Positions 1-12,188 of a stretch of 64,000 nucleotides of DNA are shown here, piece after piece; within the stretch, counting starts at the first letter, position 1; each line of letters opens with the position of its first letter. The notes beneath the pieces are model-generated. The model saw only the letters and a program-made list of their open reading frames with translations. It was not told the DNA's origin and ran no database searches. Source of the stretch: Skeletonema tropicum (Eukaryota; Bacillariophyta; Thalassiosirophyceae; Thalassiosirales; Thalassiosiraceae); contig CM074145.1 in NCBI GenBank assembly GCA_037178625.1, positions 1,488,001 to 1,552,000 of the forward strand, written 5' to 3'. The position numbers and the translations under genes are program-made.

Positions 1-1222
1 GATTGCTCCTGCCGTGGACACAGCGGCTTTGCTCATGTGCCCTGCCTCATCCAATACGCCGTGAATAAGAGTAGGAATTTTGTCGAGAGTAGAGCACACA
101 CCACCCACATCGCAACGGATTTATTTGACGAAAGATTCTTTGAGCAATGTCCCAACTGTAAGCAATCATTTCAGGGAGGCATTCTCCACGACATGATTAA
201 AGCACAGTTGTCTTTTATTGAGAGGGAGTTCAAGGAGATGCACCTGGAGCATCTGGTCGCACTGATAAGAAGGATAAGTGTCCTCGATAAAAGCGGTGAG
301 GCAGGTAGGATCGGAGGTGAAGGGATTTGTGACAAGATTCTTACCCTCATTGAGGAAATGGAGATGAATAGTGATTCTACAGTGACTGTCATGGCACTGT
401 TTAATGCATACAATAGTATTGGTTCTTTCAGATTCATTGTGGGCACTAAGCAATCTCTCGAAAAGGCCAAGTGTTACTGGAAGAAAGCGATAGATGTCAT
501 CAAAATAAGGGGAGCGTGAGTTGCAACATTATGTCAACTTCATTGAGAACAAACTTGCTAAAGTTGAAGCGAGGCTCAACGGCCACAGCATTTCAAAGAC
601 ACAGACACTGGAGAGGGATTTGAGCTGTGCACGAGCAGGTTATAATCATCTCCGAAGCCGTTGCGAAACAGACGTGAAAACGATACGTGCGGGTATATCC
701 TTTGCGAAAAAGCTGTTCAATGCAAGTCATACGATCGAAGCTCAGCGTTTACTCGATGAGTTGGTAGTCACAAGTCGCCGCGTCCACGGATCAAGTCATG
801 AACAGACTAAAAATGCCGTTTCGTTGTGGAAACGTTTGAATTTACGATACGTTCTTCTTTGTCAACATCCTTTCCAAGCATTGAGGTATGAGAATGATCG
901 AAACGTTTACGTCGTGAATGGTCCAGTATCCCCGGAATATTTACCTGATGGGTCTACGAATTTGGACGATAAGAAGACGTTCTCCATTCCAAGTACAGAA
1001 TTTGCTTTTTTAGGCGGAATACCAGTAATGCTCCACGGCCACGGGTTGAAGAAGGCTGCCCATCTCAATGGTGAAATTGGGGACGTAAGAGAATATTGCA
1101 ATCTCAGTCATCGCTGGGTGGTGCATTTAGAAGACAAAGCTCTGAAGCCCGTCAAAGTCAAGCATGAGAATATGCGCATCGTCTTTGATCTACCCGATCC
1201 AAAGAATCTTGATCTTGTCTGA
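1..1222 (+). CDS. RING-like / TPR-type protein, 5' partial, with one frameshift
   Basis: The reading frame is already open at base 1, so the N-terminus lies outside the window. It opens with a cysteine/histidine cluster (C-x-C-R-G-x6-H-x2-C at about nt 4-47) and continues to C-P-N-C near nt 147-158, a RINGv-like zinc-binding arrangement. Helical, TPR-like sequence follows, with alternating acidic and basic residues. The C-terminal part, nt 950-1200, contains HGLKKAAHLNGEIGDVR and VHLEDKALKPVKVKHENMR. I recognise this as the tail of a large uncharacterised diatom family. The frame stops at 517-519, but the next frame is open from 509 and carries on the same domain to 1222. Removing one G from the GGGG run at about 509-512 joins both halves, so a base-call error is more likely than real decay. 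Function is unknown; protein-protein interaction or ubiquitin-related activity is inferred only from the folds. Confidence 0.6.
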
Positions 1223-2199
1223 AACTTGCTTGAATTTGATAATAAAGAATGATGAAGCATATTTTCTTCTACTACTTCTACATTGTGTCTAATCAGATCT
1301 TCATATACTCCCCCTACCGGAAATTCTTCCCATACGCCCCAAAGAATCTTATCTGAAAGCGAAGGCGAAGATAGCTGCGTCTTGGGTGACTGCAGTCGTT
1401 TATCCAGCACGCATCACCTTAATTCTCTAGCTCTAGACGACCCAACACTCCTTATTCAAACACATCTTGCATCATTCTTCAGACTTCAGTTCTTCCCTAT
1501 TGAATCTCCTGGCCAGATAAGCTCCACTGCGGGCCGTCTCTATCCGTGTGAACCGCACGTACTGTAGCTGTAGCCAGTCTATCGTATTCTTCCAATGCTG
1601 CCTTTGATTATTCAGAGACCTTTTTACCTCTACCCTTGTAAGCAAACTATCCATCTGAGTAGAGAAGTAGCCAACGTGTCGACCACGTACATACCTACAA
1701 GGCCCTCTATCTCTCGTCTTGGTCACTTAAGTTGCGCATCTGTAGAGTATTTATTACATAGTGTATTTGATCTCTAAAATAGAAGTAGTTACACATCTCC
1801 AACAACTCTCTCATTGTTTCTCCCATTTCAGCCAACTTTGCTTTGATTCAATAGATAGCTCTCATATGGGAAATCAAGACACACTAGCAACTCCCACTGT
1901 TACACAACTGTGTTAAATCCGTGGTACTTAGCATGGACATTAGTATCTCTAGAGAGATAGAGATAGACCTTCTCCCACGACTTTACGAGAAATCAGAAAA
2001 TGGCGGGATCCATCATCCATCTTTTCGAACCATTCAATTCACAGATTGGAGATGATTCTGCTTCTGTATTCTGCATTCCGCTCTTCCATTGCGCCCACCT
2101 CTACGCAGCGATCGGTCTTCCCTTGGTCATCTACTAGAGCATTTCCAACAACTTCTAACGTCGTTTCTGTTCTCTCCTCCTTCTCCGCCATCCGCCGCC
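1223..2199. other. Intergenic region
   Basis: AT-rich spacer between two plus-strand genes, presumably holding the 3' UTR of the first and the promoter of the MYND gene at 2200. Short open frames here have no recognisable domains or splice-supported continuation. No repeat or RNA gene was seen. Confidence 0.5.
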
Positions 2200-3382
2200 A
2201 TGCCGTTCAACAAAGATTTCGCTTCAAAGCTTGACAATAGCCTCTTGGGGGCGTTACGAATATGCGGCTGCTTCAACGAGGACTGCCGCGCTTTGAGCGC
2301 ATCGAGTAAATGCAGTAAATGCGGTGTTGCAGTGGTGAGTGACGGATAGAGAAGTAGCTTTCTGATCTGAGTCTCAACAACGCAAAATCGCCTCACAGTC
2401 ATTCAATTATTTATTGTTATTATTTCAGTACTGCAGTCGGAAATGCCAAGCGGCAGATTGGAAGGATAAACAGTCTCCTCACAAACATATTTGTCAAGTA
2501 TATTGCAACAATACTAATCCCAAGGACTGGAAGGGGCCTAAAGGGCAGCAGTTCCCTGTCCCTGTAGGACTTGCAGCTGTCGGGCTCTTGCCTGTAGAAA
2601 ATGTTTGGACGGCAATGAAGACAAGGGCTGACCTGTTCTTCCATGAAGTAAACCGTTTAATCAAATCAAATGGGCGAGGGAAGAATATAAGTTTGATTGT
2701 CAACGTCATGTATAATTTAGACAGGCCCCTCCTTCAAGCGAGCGTGAACTTTTACGATCCTGAAAGGACTGGGTTAACAGCTTTCCGGGTAAGTCGTTTT
2801 TTGCGCCAACAAACCTCCTAGCCCCTTTTACCATCGCACGTAGTATTGTTATTGGTGAGCTCCACCAATGAAAAGAGCTGCTTCTTGGCGTTTCATAGCT
2901 GTACTGAACGTCTTCTAAATGTGAGTAGTAGTTATTTTATTAACTACGTAGGAAGCTAGGTGGCAAAAATGGTCTCGCATGCGAGACCGTACCCGGAAAG
3001 CTGTAATCATGACATCCCAGGCTGCATGGAAACAGCGTATTACATCCTGTTTGCACCAATTGGGGAGAGTGGTGAACATATTCGCCAGCGCCTTCACCCG
3101 TCCTCAGGTGGGTGTGGAGATATTTCTAAGGAGATGCGTCTGCGTGCAATAGAGGAATTGAAAGAGTTCATTCAGAAAGTGAACAGTCATGGACTACACG
3201 TCGACCTTGTTACCTACTCGAGAGGACTGATGTGGATGAGCGACGATGAGTTTCGTCATGGACCGGTCAAGGACCTACAAGAGGCCAATGGCGGAAGGAG
3301 CATTGGGTGGTCTGCAAATCTTCAATATGCTATGGAAGATTCCTTTCGTGCTGCATCTGAAGCCTTTTTTGGCTGTTTCTGA
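2200..3382 (+). CDS. MYND zinc-finger protein, three exons
   Basis: The start ATG is at 2200. Exon 1 (2200-2334) ends at GTGAGT, exon 2 (2429-2788) follows TTTCAG and ends at GTAAGT, and exon 3 (2960-3382) follows GCTAG. All junctions are phase 0, giving a 305-residue protein. Residues 22-75 form the MYND finger: C-x-C, C-x2-C, then YCSRKCQAADWKDKQSPHKH and a last Cys, with the first junction lying inside the motif directly before YC. MYND fingers usually bind proline-rich partners. The remaining roughly 230 residues are a C-terminal region typical of diatom MYND proteins and match no enzyme I know, so the cellular role is unknown. The second acceptor is weak (no long pyrimidine tract) but is the only one that keeps the frame. 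Confidence 0.75.
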
Positions 3383-4508
3383 GTATTCTGTATGATTGCT
3401 TTTGTGACAGGCTGCTGAAATCAATCTTTCATTCATGACATTACATCCATATATTATTTATAGTCTACTACGAGCTCAGTATTTTACATGCTCCTCTCAA
3501 AGAAGGTGTCCTTTGAGATAAGCCAAACTGGAGACGCTAATCATAATAAGTAATATAATAACAAGAAATTTTATCTAGTTATGTCCAAGATTGATAGAGA
3601 TAATGAATTACTTTGATGCTCTCTTCAGCATATTAGTATTGCTTCCAATCATGCCACTATGCCACCCAATACTTTCAAGATATTTACTCTAGCGTCGGGT
3701 GTGATTGTGGCCGCTTCCTCTGCCTCTGCATGATCAGAGCCCCTTTGTATGTCCTTTTCGACACACGTTCCCGTTCAGGTGCATAAATATGATGCCACCC
3801 GTGTCGTTGGGTAGAGTTTCTTCTTGGCCTCTATGCACCGAGTCTCTTACCCTGATATAATGTTGGCAGTCAGCAAGAAGCTGGTGGGCAATACTGACTT
3901 GAGTTCACTCGCGTTTCAAGTTGGCTAGCTGGGGGCATGTTGGTGGCTGGACCTGGACTATTATTGCTTTCCAGCATGCTAATGAGGCAAGTCAAATCTC
4001 TACTCATGAGTTAGAGGAGAGACTGCCTCGTAGGTCTCTGCTGTCTTGATGTGCCCTAAAGCCGAGTCGCAGACTTGCTGAAGCTGAACCTACCTGTCCA
4101 TCTTTGGTCTTTGACTGCGTCAGCGTCAGCGTCAGCACTTTATGAAGCATCATGTCCAAGGCTAGCGTAGCAGCATCAATTAAACGTCAATGAAACGTTT
4201 CGCGGTTCTATCCTATCTTTTCTCCCCATATTATATCCACTCATGAAAAGCAAGATAAATACTTGCTTATTGCATTAAGTACTTACTTCTATTCAAGGAT
4301 TCGATTCGATCTGAAATATTTGGGTGTTGTCATAGCGACACCGTATGGTATTTACAAAACATCATTCAAAAGATCTTTTTCGAAGTTCGGTTCGAAGGGG
4401 CGGGCAGTTGAAAGAAAGATCTCGCTTGCATGTCGCTTGCTTCGAAAAGAACACAACAGAAGTAACTACTTAATAAGTACGTCTACTCTATCCTCATTGA
4501 TCGAGACC
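3383..4508. other. Intergenic region with a short GCGTCA tandem repeat
   Basis: No coding signal was found on either strand. A few copies of the hexamer GCGTCA occur in tandem near 4120-4138. The last few hundred bases probably contain the promoter of the peptidase gene at 4509. Confidence 0.45.
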
Positions 4509-6848
4509 ATGGCAACGCACGACACCAACGCACCCGAGGGCAAATGCCCCTGCTGCCTGAATCCGTGGCAAGCCGCCACAGCCGGATTCTTCTGCCAAAT
4601 CTGCGATGAAACAAAGGAGGAAGAAAAATCCACAGCCGTGCGCGGATTGGATAGATCCAACATGGATTTTACCATTGAACCAAAAGATAATTTTTATACG
4701 TATTCGAATGGTAATTGGATGAAGAATAATCCTATTCCGAGTGGATATTCTAGCTGGAATACATTTCAGGTGAGTTGTGTGGTATGAGTTATGCATCGTG
4801 GAGCGGGATTATGTGTTGTGCGTGCGGTGTTGTGCGTACAATCCTCAAGTAATAACATTTCGGCGTATGAAATTAATCCAATTATTGTTGATTAAATCAT
4901 GAAACGATGTTCAGTGCACAATTGCCTGTACATAATGAGCAATATCATGATCACTAACAACAGCATCGTTACACTTTCATTCCGCAGGTGTTGCGCGTGA
5001 AGAGTCAAGAGGATTGCAAAGCAATTTTGGAACAATTAGGAAAGAAGAAGGATCTTGTAGATGAAGAGGAGAAGGTAAAACTCTTCTACGAGTCTGCAAT
5101 GGACGAAGAGAAAATTGAAGCTGCGGGGATTAAGCCGATGCAACCTTTGTTGGATATGTGCAAGGAGGCCGCTGACAACAAAGACGATAAGGTGGCGTTC
5201 GCTGCCTCGTTGGGGAAATTGGCACTTAAATTTTGGCATTCATCCCTTCTTTGGAATAGGTGCGGGGCCAGATAAAAAGAACTCGGATCACTCCATTGCA
5301 CAAGTTTATCAAGGAGGTATTAAATTGCCCGATAGAGATTATTACTTTGACGAAGATAAAGAAGAGAAGCGTACGGCTTACAAAAAGACAATGTCTTTAA
5401 TGCTCACTTTGCTCGAAGATTCGGCAGCAACTTCTCCTACCGATGAGGCTGTAGCCACTGCGGAGAAGGTGTTTGGATTGGAAAAGACTTTGGCAGAGGC
5501 ACACATGACCCGAACTGAAAACAGGGATCCTCATGACACCTACAATAAGATGTCTATTGAAGAAATGTCGGAGATGTGCGGTGGTACATTTGACTTCGTA
5601 TCGTACTTTGCAGCTGCTACTGGTGGCAAGACGTTGGATGAAATAGGTGACATCAATCTTCGCAACGTTAAGGCGCTCCAGAAAGTTGCAGAGGTTGCCC
5701 AATCAGTCGAGACGGATGTTCTCCTTGCGTATTTCCGCTGGCATGCCGTTTGCTCCTGCTCCCCCTATCTATCTTCTCCATTTGTAAATGCCCATTTCGA
5801 GTTCTTTGAAAAAGCCCTCCAAGGTACAGACGAGCTCAAGCCTCGATGGAAACGTGCAATGGAGTTTACGGAGGGCGCGTTGGGCGAAGCCTTGGGCAAA
5901 TTATACTGCGCCGCATACTTCGATGAGTCGAGTAAGGGTCGTGCACTTGCAATTGTCGAGCAAGTTCGCCAGGCGCTTGAAGATAGATTGAAGGAGGTAG
6001 ACTGGATGAAGAGTGAAGAGACGAGGGCAAATGCATTGAAGAAGATGAGTAAGTTTGGTGTGAAGATTGGTTATCCAGATAAGTGGTTGGACTATACCCC
6101 TCTCGAAATTAATGATGGCGATGACTTCCTAACAAAGGAATTCAATGCGCGAGAATTTGAAAACAAGGAGGAAATCAAAGATATCAATGCTCCTACGGAC
6201 AAGCAAAAGTGGTTCATGACTCCTCAAACAGTCAACGCCTACTACCATCCTTCTCTCAATGAGATTGTTTTTCCAGCTGCTATTCTCCAACATCCCTTCT
6301 TTGATAAGGACGCTGACGATGCAGTCAACTTTGGATCAATGGGAGCGGTCATCGGCCACGAAATGACGCATGGATTTGATGATAAGGGGCGCAAGTTCGA
6401 CTACGAAGGCAACATGGTTGATTGGTGGACGGAAGAAGATGGAAAGGAGTATGAACGGCGAGTGGATGTGATGGTAGAGCAGGCAGATAAATTCCTCGTC
6501 CATGATCAGGCCGTGAAAGGGAAGTTGACATCGGGAGAGAACATAGCTGATTTGGGGGGTCTTAGGCTGGCATTGCGTGGCTTGGTGAACTCCAAAGACT
6601 ATGATCCCGAATCCAAAATTGATGGCTTCACACCAACTCAGCGCTTCTTTCTCTCGTGGGCGCAGTGCTGGAGGCAAAATATAACAGAGCAAAGGGCACT
6701 TCAGTTGATCACAATTGATCCTCACGGTCCTAATGAGTTGAGATGCAATGGCCCTCTTAGCAACATACCTGAGTTCCATCAGGCATTTGGAGTAGGAGAA
6801 GGAGATAAGATGTACAAGGAGGCGGAGACTCGTGTCGATATTTGGTGA
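4509..6848 (+). CDS. M13-family (neprilysin/PepO-like) zinc metallopeptidase
   Basis: The start ATG is at 4509. Exon 1 (4509-4769) ends at GTGAGT and exon 2 starts at 4988 after CCGCAG. The product is about 706 residues once one base is removed. Family hallmarks are NAYYHPSLNEIVFPAAILQ, the zinc site HEMTH (nt 6357-6371), the downstream GENIADLGG motif carrying the third zinc ligand, and a C-terminal Trp (VDIW). M13 enzymes cleave peptides of limited size inside a closed chamber. There is no N-terminal membrane anchor. Instead, residues 14-37 carry two C-x2-C pairs (CPCC and CQIC), a possible zinc ribbon. The frame breaks near 5221: deleting one G of GG changes LGKLAL to LGKLHLNFGIHPFFG, the expected family sequence, so I regard the shift as a likely assembly error. 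The catalytic residues are intact. Confidence 0.88.
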
Positions 6849-7651
6849 GAATTGTATGCAGAGCGAGTTCGCGAATACCAAATGATGTTTAAATGATCAT
6901 ATTTTAGGACTGATTGATATTGTAGGTGTTACTTTCATAGAATCTAAACATCTCATAGGCGATAAAGTGAGATTCCTTTCAATTTCTTCTACAGAGACTT
7001 TTTCCAATACATAGTTTCTTCTGAACGCGCTCGCCTCCAAAACTTTGCTGCACTGCAGGAACAGCTAGCTCTCTAGATCATCACAACTGGTATGCCAATA
7101 TGGATATCATAAGATGAGAGGCCAATTGCTTTCATGATACGTAAGCACACTCACTCACACTCAGCTCAATCGCTGGATTCGCTTCTGACTCTCGACTCTC
7201 GACACGGCACAACAAAATATTTCATGACGCAATTCTTCGTGACCTGAACCTGATCAATGGAAACTTGGCTTATCAGATAGTACATCATGACACATTACTG
7301 GCAGTATCTCTCTGGTGTTAGTGTGCACCTTGTGTATCAATTAAGAATGCAAGATGCAGCCAAGGACAAGCCCTTGTTGAAAGCAGTTTAAGAGATGTTG
7401 CCAGCGATCCAGTGGGAAACGCCTGCTTTGCGCAGATATAAATGCGATGGATGAAGATGAATGGAAATAATCTCAGTAGAGGCCCCATTGAATTTGCAGT
7501 AACAGGTTGATGAGCAGAAACAAATAATAGACATTGAGTACAATGAAAAGAGTGTTTGACCATTTCATAGTATGATATATATATATAAATTACTTAAACA
7601 TAAATGCACAATAAAAAAACATTCCTGATAGGATTTCAAAAATCCTTTCTT
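6849..7651. other. Intergenic region
   Basis: Spacer between the plus-strand peptidase gene and the minus-strand receptor copies. A short TATATATATATA run lies near 7574-7585. No gene or RNA is supported. Confidence 0.4.
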
Positions 7652-8170
7652 CTAATTACACAACCTCGACGATGCTCCAATATTGCTTTCATCATCATCA
7701 TCATCATGCCAATGCCTCTTCCTTAACCTAAACATCATGTTCGTGTGATTTCCTGCAACGTCGTTATTTGAACTTTCAAACGTCACCAGCTTCTCCCTCT
7801 CTGTAACAGTAACAGCGTCCGGTTCAGCCATTGAACCATTTGACATGTGTGATTGTGATTGCCTTCTGGATCCAGGTCCAGACTCTTCATAATTTAACAC
7901 GCTTGATATCTTTCGACCAGAACCAACCACAAAATTTTTAAGCTTGCGATTCTCCTCCTCCAATTGTCGATTCTCCTCCTCCAATTGTGCAATAGCTACT
8001 GGAGTGCTGAGAATCTTGATCCCATCGCTTTCACTTTCACTTACGCCATCGCTTTGAGCGCGAGAGATTTGTCTACCTCCGAATCTTCCCAGTGTCCTAA
8101 GTATCTCTACTGGCGGCTTCTTTGTTGCAAGAATTTTGGGGACGAAGATGAGACATAAAATGGAGATGCA
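7652..8170 (-). pseudogene. Extra copy of the class C receptor last exon (TM7 and cytoplasmic tail)
   Basis: This minus-strand stretch repeats the tail exon found at 8415-8903. It runs from inside transmembrane helix 7 (CISILCLIFVPKI) through the Ser-rich segment, a coiled-coil segment (IAQLEEENRQLEEENRKLKN) and SHMSNGSMAE. The first half of TM7 is missing and unrelated hydrophobic sequence precedes it. It ends differently, with a histidine/aspartate-rich tail encoded by a CAT/ATG triplet run near 7684-7707. Without an upstream receptor body it can only be a duplicated fragment or an alternative 3' exon. It is about 720 bp from the other copy. Confidence 0.65.
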
Positions 8171-8414
8171 CAGCAAAAGAAGCGCATGACAAGCGTAAGG
8201 AACAACGAGATGAGGATCAAGTAACACTCTCGTACCACTTCAACGCATTCGGCGCACCATTACCACAACCACAGAGACAGCGTAATCATCATATTGGTCA
8301 TTTCTTCATTTCAATGTCTCCTCTCATCTCCTTCTCATTCTTCATCAATCTCGTTATCTAGTCGTACCTCCGATCGTAGGTCCGTTGTAATCAATTCCCC
8401 TTTCGCTGAGGAAA

Positions 8415-11311
8415 TCAGTTCTCTTGTAGTGTGTTATTTTCAATGCCGTCGTTATTTGAACTTTCAAACGTCACCAGCTTCTCCTTCTCTGTAGCAGGAA
8501 CAGCGTCCGATTCAGCCATTGAACCATTTGACATGTGCGATTGCGATTGCCTTCTGGATCCAGGTCCAGACTCTTCATCAATTAACACGCTTGATATCCT
8601 TCGACCAGAACCAACCACAAAATTTTTAAGCTTGCGATTCTCCTCCTCCAATTGTCGATTCTCTTCCTCCAATTGTGCAATAGCTACTGGAGTGCTGAGA
8701 ATCTTGATCCCATCGCTTTCACTTTCACTTACGCCATCGCTTTGAGTGCGAGAGATTTGTCTACCTCTGAATCTTGTCAGTGTCCTTTGTGTCTCTACTG
8801 GCGGCTTCTTTGTTGCAAGAATTTTGGGGACGAAGATGAGACATAAAATGGAGATACACACTGTAAAGATTATGGCTACTGCAACGAAGTAAAATGCCGA
8901 CATCCTAAACAAAGAAGTGAACGGAATTGATGAATGAGATCGACAATGTGAGTAACACCTAATCAATCGAAGAATACCTTCGTACTTACATTGTCTCTGG
9001 CGATTATGATAACTGGGATACCCATAAAGAATACCAATAAGATGAGGCCAATAGCTTTCATGATATAAACACTCTCACTCAGCTCAACAGATATATTGCG
9101 TGCAAGGTAAGCTTCGACAAAGGCAACGCAGAGTGCTCCAAGGTTTGTGACTCCCAAAACAGACAAGAAGATACTTCGATGTTCAGAATAGCAAACATTT
9201 TCGGTTTCCGTCGCCTGACCGAGTCTGTTGCTCTCCAGTACCATGGTCTTACTCATCAATGGATCGATCGCCGTCCAGACAGCCAAAGTGATGATATTGA
9301 CCAATAAAAGACACACACCATTGGCTTCGCCACGTCAAGAGCAGTCACTTTCACCCGTTTGAATGACGCCGCATTCTTCATGATAGAATGAATTCGATGT
9401 GTCTTTGTAAAGAGGGCCGAGAACGTCATTGAGAACCCACAACCAAGCAACCACGGCATGGACATGCCAGGCAATGCTTGCAACTTCCACCGAAACGACA
9501 CCTGGGTCAAGCGAGAGAGGAATGATTGTACATCCCATTAGCAATGTCCCAATAGCGGTGATGTACAAAAAGATTGGCTGTGCTGCCCTCACTACACGAC
9601 GCTTCTCCTTCTTCTTCGTCCACACCGTTCACCCAACTGACAGAGCAATAATCACACCGCATAGTACAAGCCCTACTGCACGTAACCCTGTTGGAATGTA
9701 GTTGCGATCAACATCTGTCCCGGGCAGATCCGACGGCACATTGGTGTTTCCATCATTGAATACAAATGGACGCAAGCTTCTCCATGCTCCAGACTCGAAC
9801 ACATCGGTCTCTTGGCTCATGAATTGGACTACATTTGAACTGCTAGCACCAGGATCATCCACAAAGTTGACAAGGGAGAATAATGCCGATTCAGGATTGC
9901 GTGTACCAGTCTTGGAGTTGAATGAAATTGTGCCCGATGATCCCTCAAAGGTTGAGTTCACAATCGCATTGTAGTGATCACCTCCATTCAATGCAAAGCT
10001 TCCTGCAGTTGTGTTTGTGATTCATTTTGAGTTTGCATGCCGATAGTCCTGCACTAATCACAGCATCATACAAAAATGGAGCCACAAGTCCAGGACTCTT
10101 CAAATATGAATCCGATTCGGTAACTTCGGTATGATTGATAAGTTGTCCCATTGAGGTGCATTTCGGCAATAACGAGTACAAATACTCCTTATCCTCCACA
10201 CTTTCACCAATTTCACGCATCCCCTCCGCCAACGCATCAAATGCCTTCATACCTGGAATCCCACCACGTGCACTCAACATTCCAGTTCCTCAGTAAGCCT
10301 TTTCTAATGGATTCCCAACTTCAAAATTTCGTCCAGTGATTCCACTCCCCACAGCATCATCACCAAACAACCACGTGTGTTTTCCCGTCCCAGCAATCCC
10401 AGCATTAGCCGCAGCAGTCATCACCCTATCAACTAAGGCCATCGGAGTCAATATCCCGAAAAAGTACATGATTTGTGATTCCTTCATGCTAGCTATAAGC
10501 CTTTCTACTTTTGCGCATCATCTGCATTGGTGGGTATGGTATATGTTTTGACTTGCATTCCTGGTGCCATTGCTTGTGCTGCCGCTTGAATGCCCTGGGC
10601 AAACCCATTCCCATAAGCGTCATTCTACATGTATTACCGCTAAAAAGTCAACTTCCCATGCCTCGGATTCATCTTTCCCCCCTGAAATATTATTATCTCC
10701 ACCACTGCCAGAATTGAGACGTGCAATGAGTGGTATCGAAGTGCCGTGGTCATTCCGGTATCGTTCTTGCGAAATATTTGAATTGAGATTTGTCATCCAA
10801 CGCTGGTGACGTAGAGATGGGAGAAATTTGAGGGAAGCCTCTTAATCCCGAAATGATACTAGTTGGAATAGACACTGCTGAGCGAGCAGCACCTAGTATG
10901 ACGCATATGGTAATAAATTATCCGTCCCATCATTGTTATTATTATTTTTTCCCCTATTGGTGATTTGAATAACTTGATCCACTTGCTACACTTTCCGAAC
11001 GTGTAGTATCATAAGCGGCAATATTAAATTTTATTCCACATGATGTATCATTTGCCAGCGCTGCAACATCTGGCACAATAGATCCATCGCCAGTGTTTAA
11101 ATGTTGAGCTGCCAGAGCGATGGCTGCGAAGCCCTCATATTCCCCACTGGCGCTCCGTGGCGTTCCGTTGGAAGTGGTCAAGGGGAAAACGTAGGGAAGG
11201 TGGCAGATGGCTTTATTGTTGAGTGCGATGAGATTATTGTCGGGCGCAGAGGAGATTTGAGGAGCTGTGGCTAGCTCGCCGCTGATTTGTGCTAGCGTCC
11301 AGAGCTTCCAT
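8415..11311 (-). pseudogene. Decayed class C (GABA-B-like) receptor, inverted paralogue of the 43-46 kb gene
   Basis: Read on the minus strand, this region follows the intact receptor at 43332-46288 from its initiator region (ATGGAAGCTC, 11311) through the ligand-binding domain, seven helices and tail. Matching blocks include EYEGFAAIALAAQHLNTGDG, GIPGMKAFDALAEGMRE, RNYIPTGLRAVGLVLCGVI and AKPMVCVFYWS-like fragments in shifted frames. The last exon boundary is kept: GTAAGT at 8989 and ATG-SAFYF from 8903. Damage is widespread. A nonsense TGA replaces the AGA after the LEKAY-like motif near 10289, there are many 1-2 base indels, and the segment after the first 75 residues is shortened. Unlike the isolated homopolymer shifts elsewhere, this pattern is real decay. 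The copy lies about 32 kb away from the intact gene and in opposite orientation. Confidence 0.85.
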
Positions 11312-11462
11312 CGTCAGTAATAATTATTGTATATCCTTCATTGATGGAAAGCTGCATGCTGAATGCTGAGTCGACTTTTATTCATTGACGTAAGTAGTAA
11401 GTATGACATAAGCGAGTACTTATATAGTAGATGTAGGGTATGGTATGTTAGCCGTAGGCCAT

Positions 11463-11835
11463 TTTTTAGCCCCAATTACTGTGTCCACGCATCAAATTTG
11501 GCCTCCTAATTTTTCATATTTTTGCCAAATTTGGCCTCGCTTGGCCAAATTTCAAAATTCAAATTTGGCCTCCTTTGGCAAATTTGGCCTTTTGGCAAAA
11601 ATATCAAATTTCATTTTTGGCCTCCAAATTTGGCCTTCTCAAAGAAAAAGAAAGAATCATGAGCCGTCCTAACAAAAAAATGAAAATAAGCAAAATTTAA
11701 CATGCGTGATGTGGACACAAAGTCAAATTTTTGATGTTAAATTTTTGCAAAATTTTACTTGGCAAAATTTGGCCGAGCGAGGCCAAATTTGGCAAAAATA
11801 AATTTCATGCGTGGACACAGTATTGGGGCTAAAAA
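11463..11835. mobile_element. Foldback / MITE-like element with AAATTTGGCC sub-repeats
   Basis: About 35-bp imperfect terminal inverted repeats bound a 373-bp segment. The left end begins TTTTTAGCCCCAATTACTGT and the right end is its complement, with one base missing and one change. The interior is made of many copies of AAATTTGGCC in both orientations, so most of the element can fold on itself. There is no coding sequence. No convincing target-site duplication was seen. It sits just upstream of the decayed receptor copy. Confidence 0.6.
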
Positions 11836-12024
11836 TCGATTTTGCTTCCATCGCGCGATGGATCTCAAATTTCTTCTTCTCTCTTCTAGCACATTTAGGG
11901 CTGCCTTGTTACATTTTGTTACCCAAAAAGTTCGAATCGGTTACGAATGTAATGTTACAGCGATTCGTTTCGCTCGACAGCGATTCGTTTCATTTTGATC
12001 GAATAAAGCAATGCTGCCTGCTTG

Positions 12025-12126
12025 AGCAATGAAATGGCTAGCAATGCGAAAGAAAAGGATTTTATAGCTTTTAATAGCAATGAAATGGCTAGCAATGCGA
12101 AAGAAAAGGATTTTATAGCTTTTAAT
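12025..12126. repeat. Two tandem copies of a 51-bp unit
   Basis: The unit AGCAATGAAATGGCTAGCAA... is repeated perfectly with a period of 51 bp (starts 12025 and 12076). A third partial match (AGCAA) follows. Just before it, CAGCGATTCGTTTC occurs twice, 18 bp apart. There is no coding potential. Confidence 0.8.
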
Positions 12127-12144
12127 AGCAACATACGAATCTGC

Positions 12145-12188
12145 CGCCGACCCCATCGCCTGCCTCTCGCAGGCATGGGGGGTCGGCG
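12145..12188. other. Strong GC-rich hairpin
   Basis: CGCCGACCCC and GCCTGC pair with GCAGGC and GGGGTCGGCG around a loop of about 5 nt. This gives a near-continuous stem of about 18 bp. It could act as a transcribed stem-loop or be a remnant of an inverted repeat. No flanking gene explains it. Confidence 0.55.
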
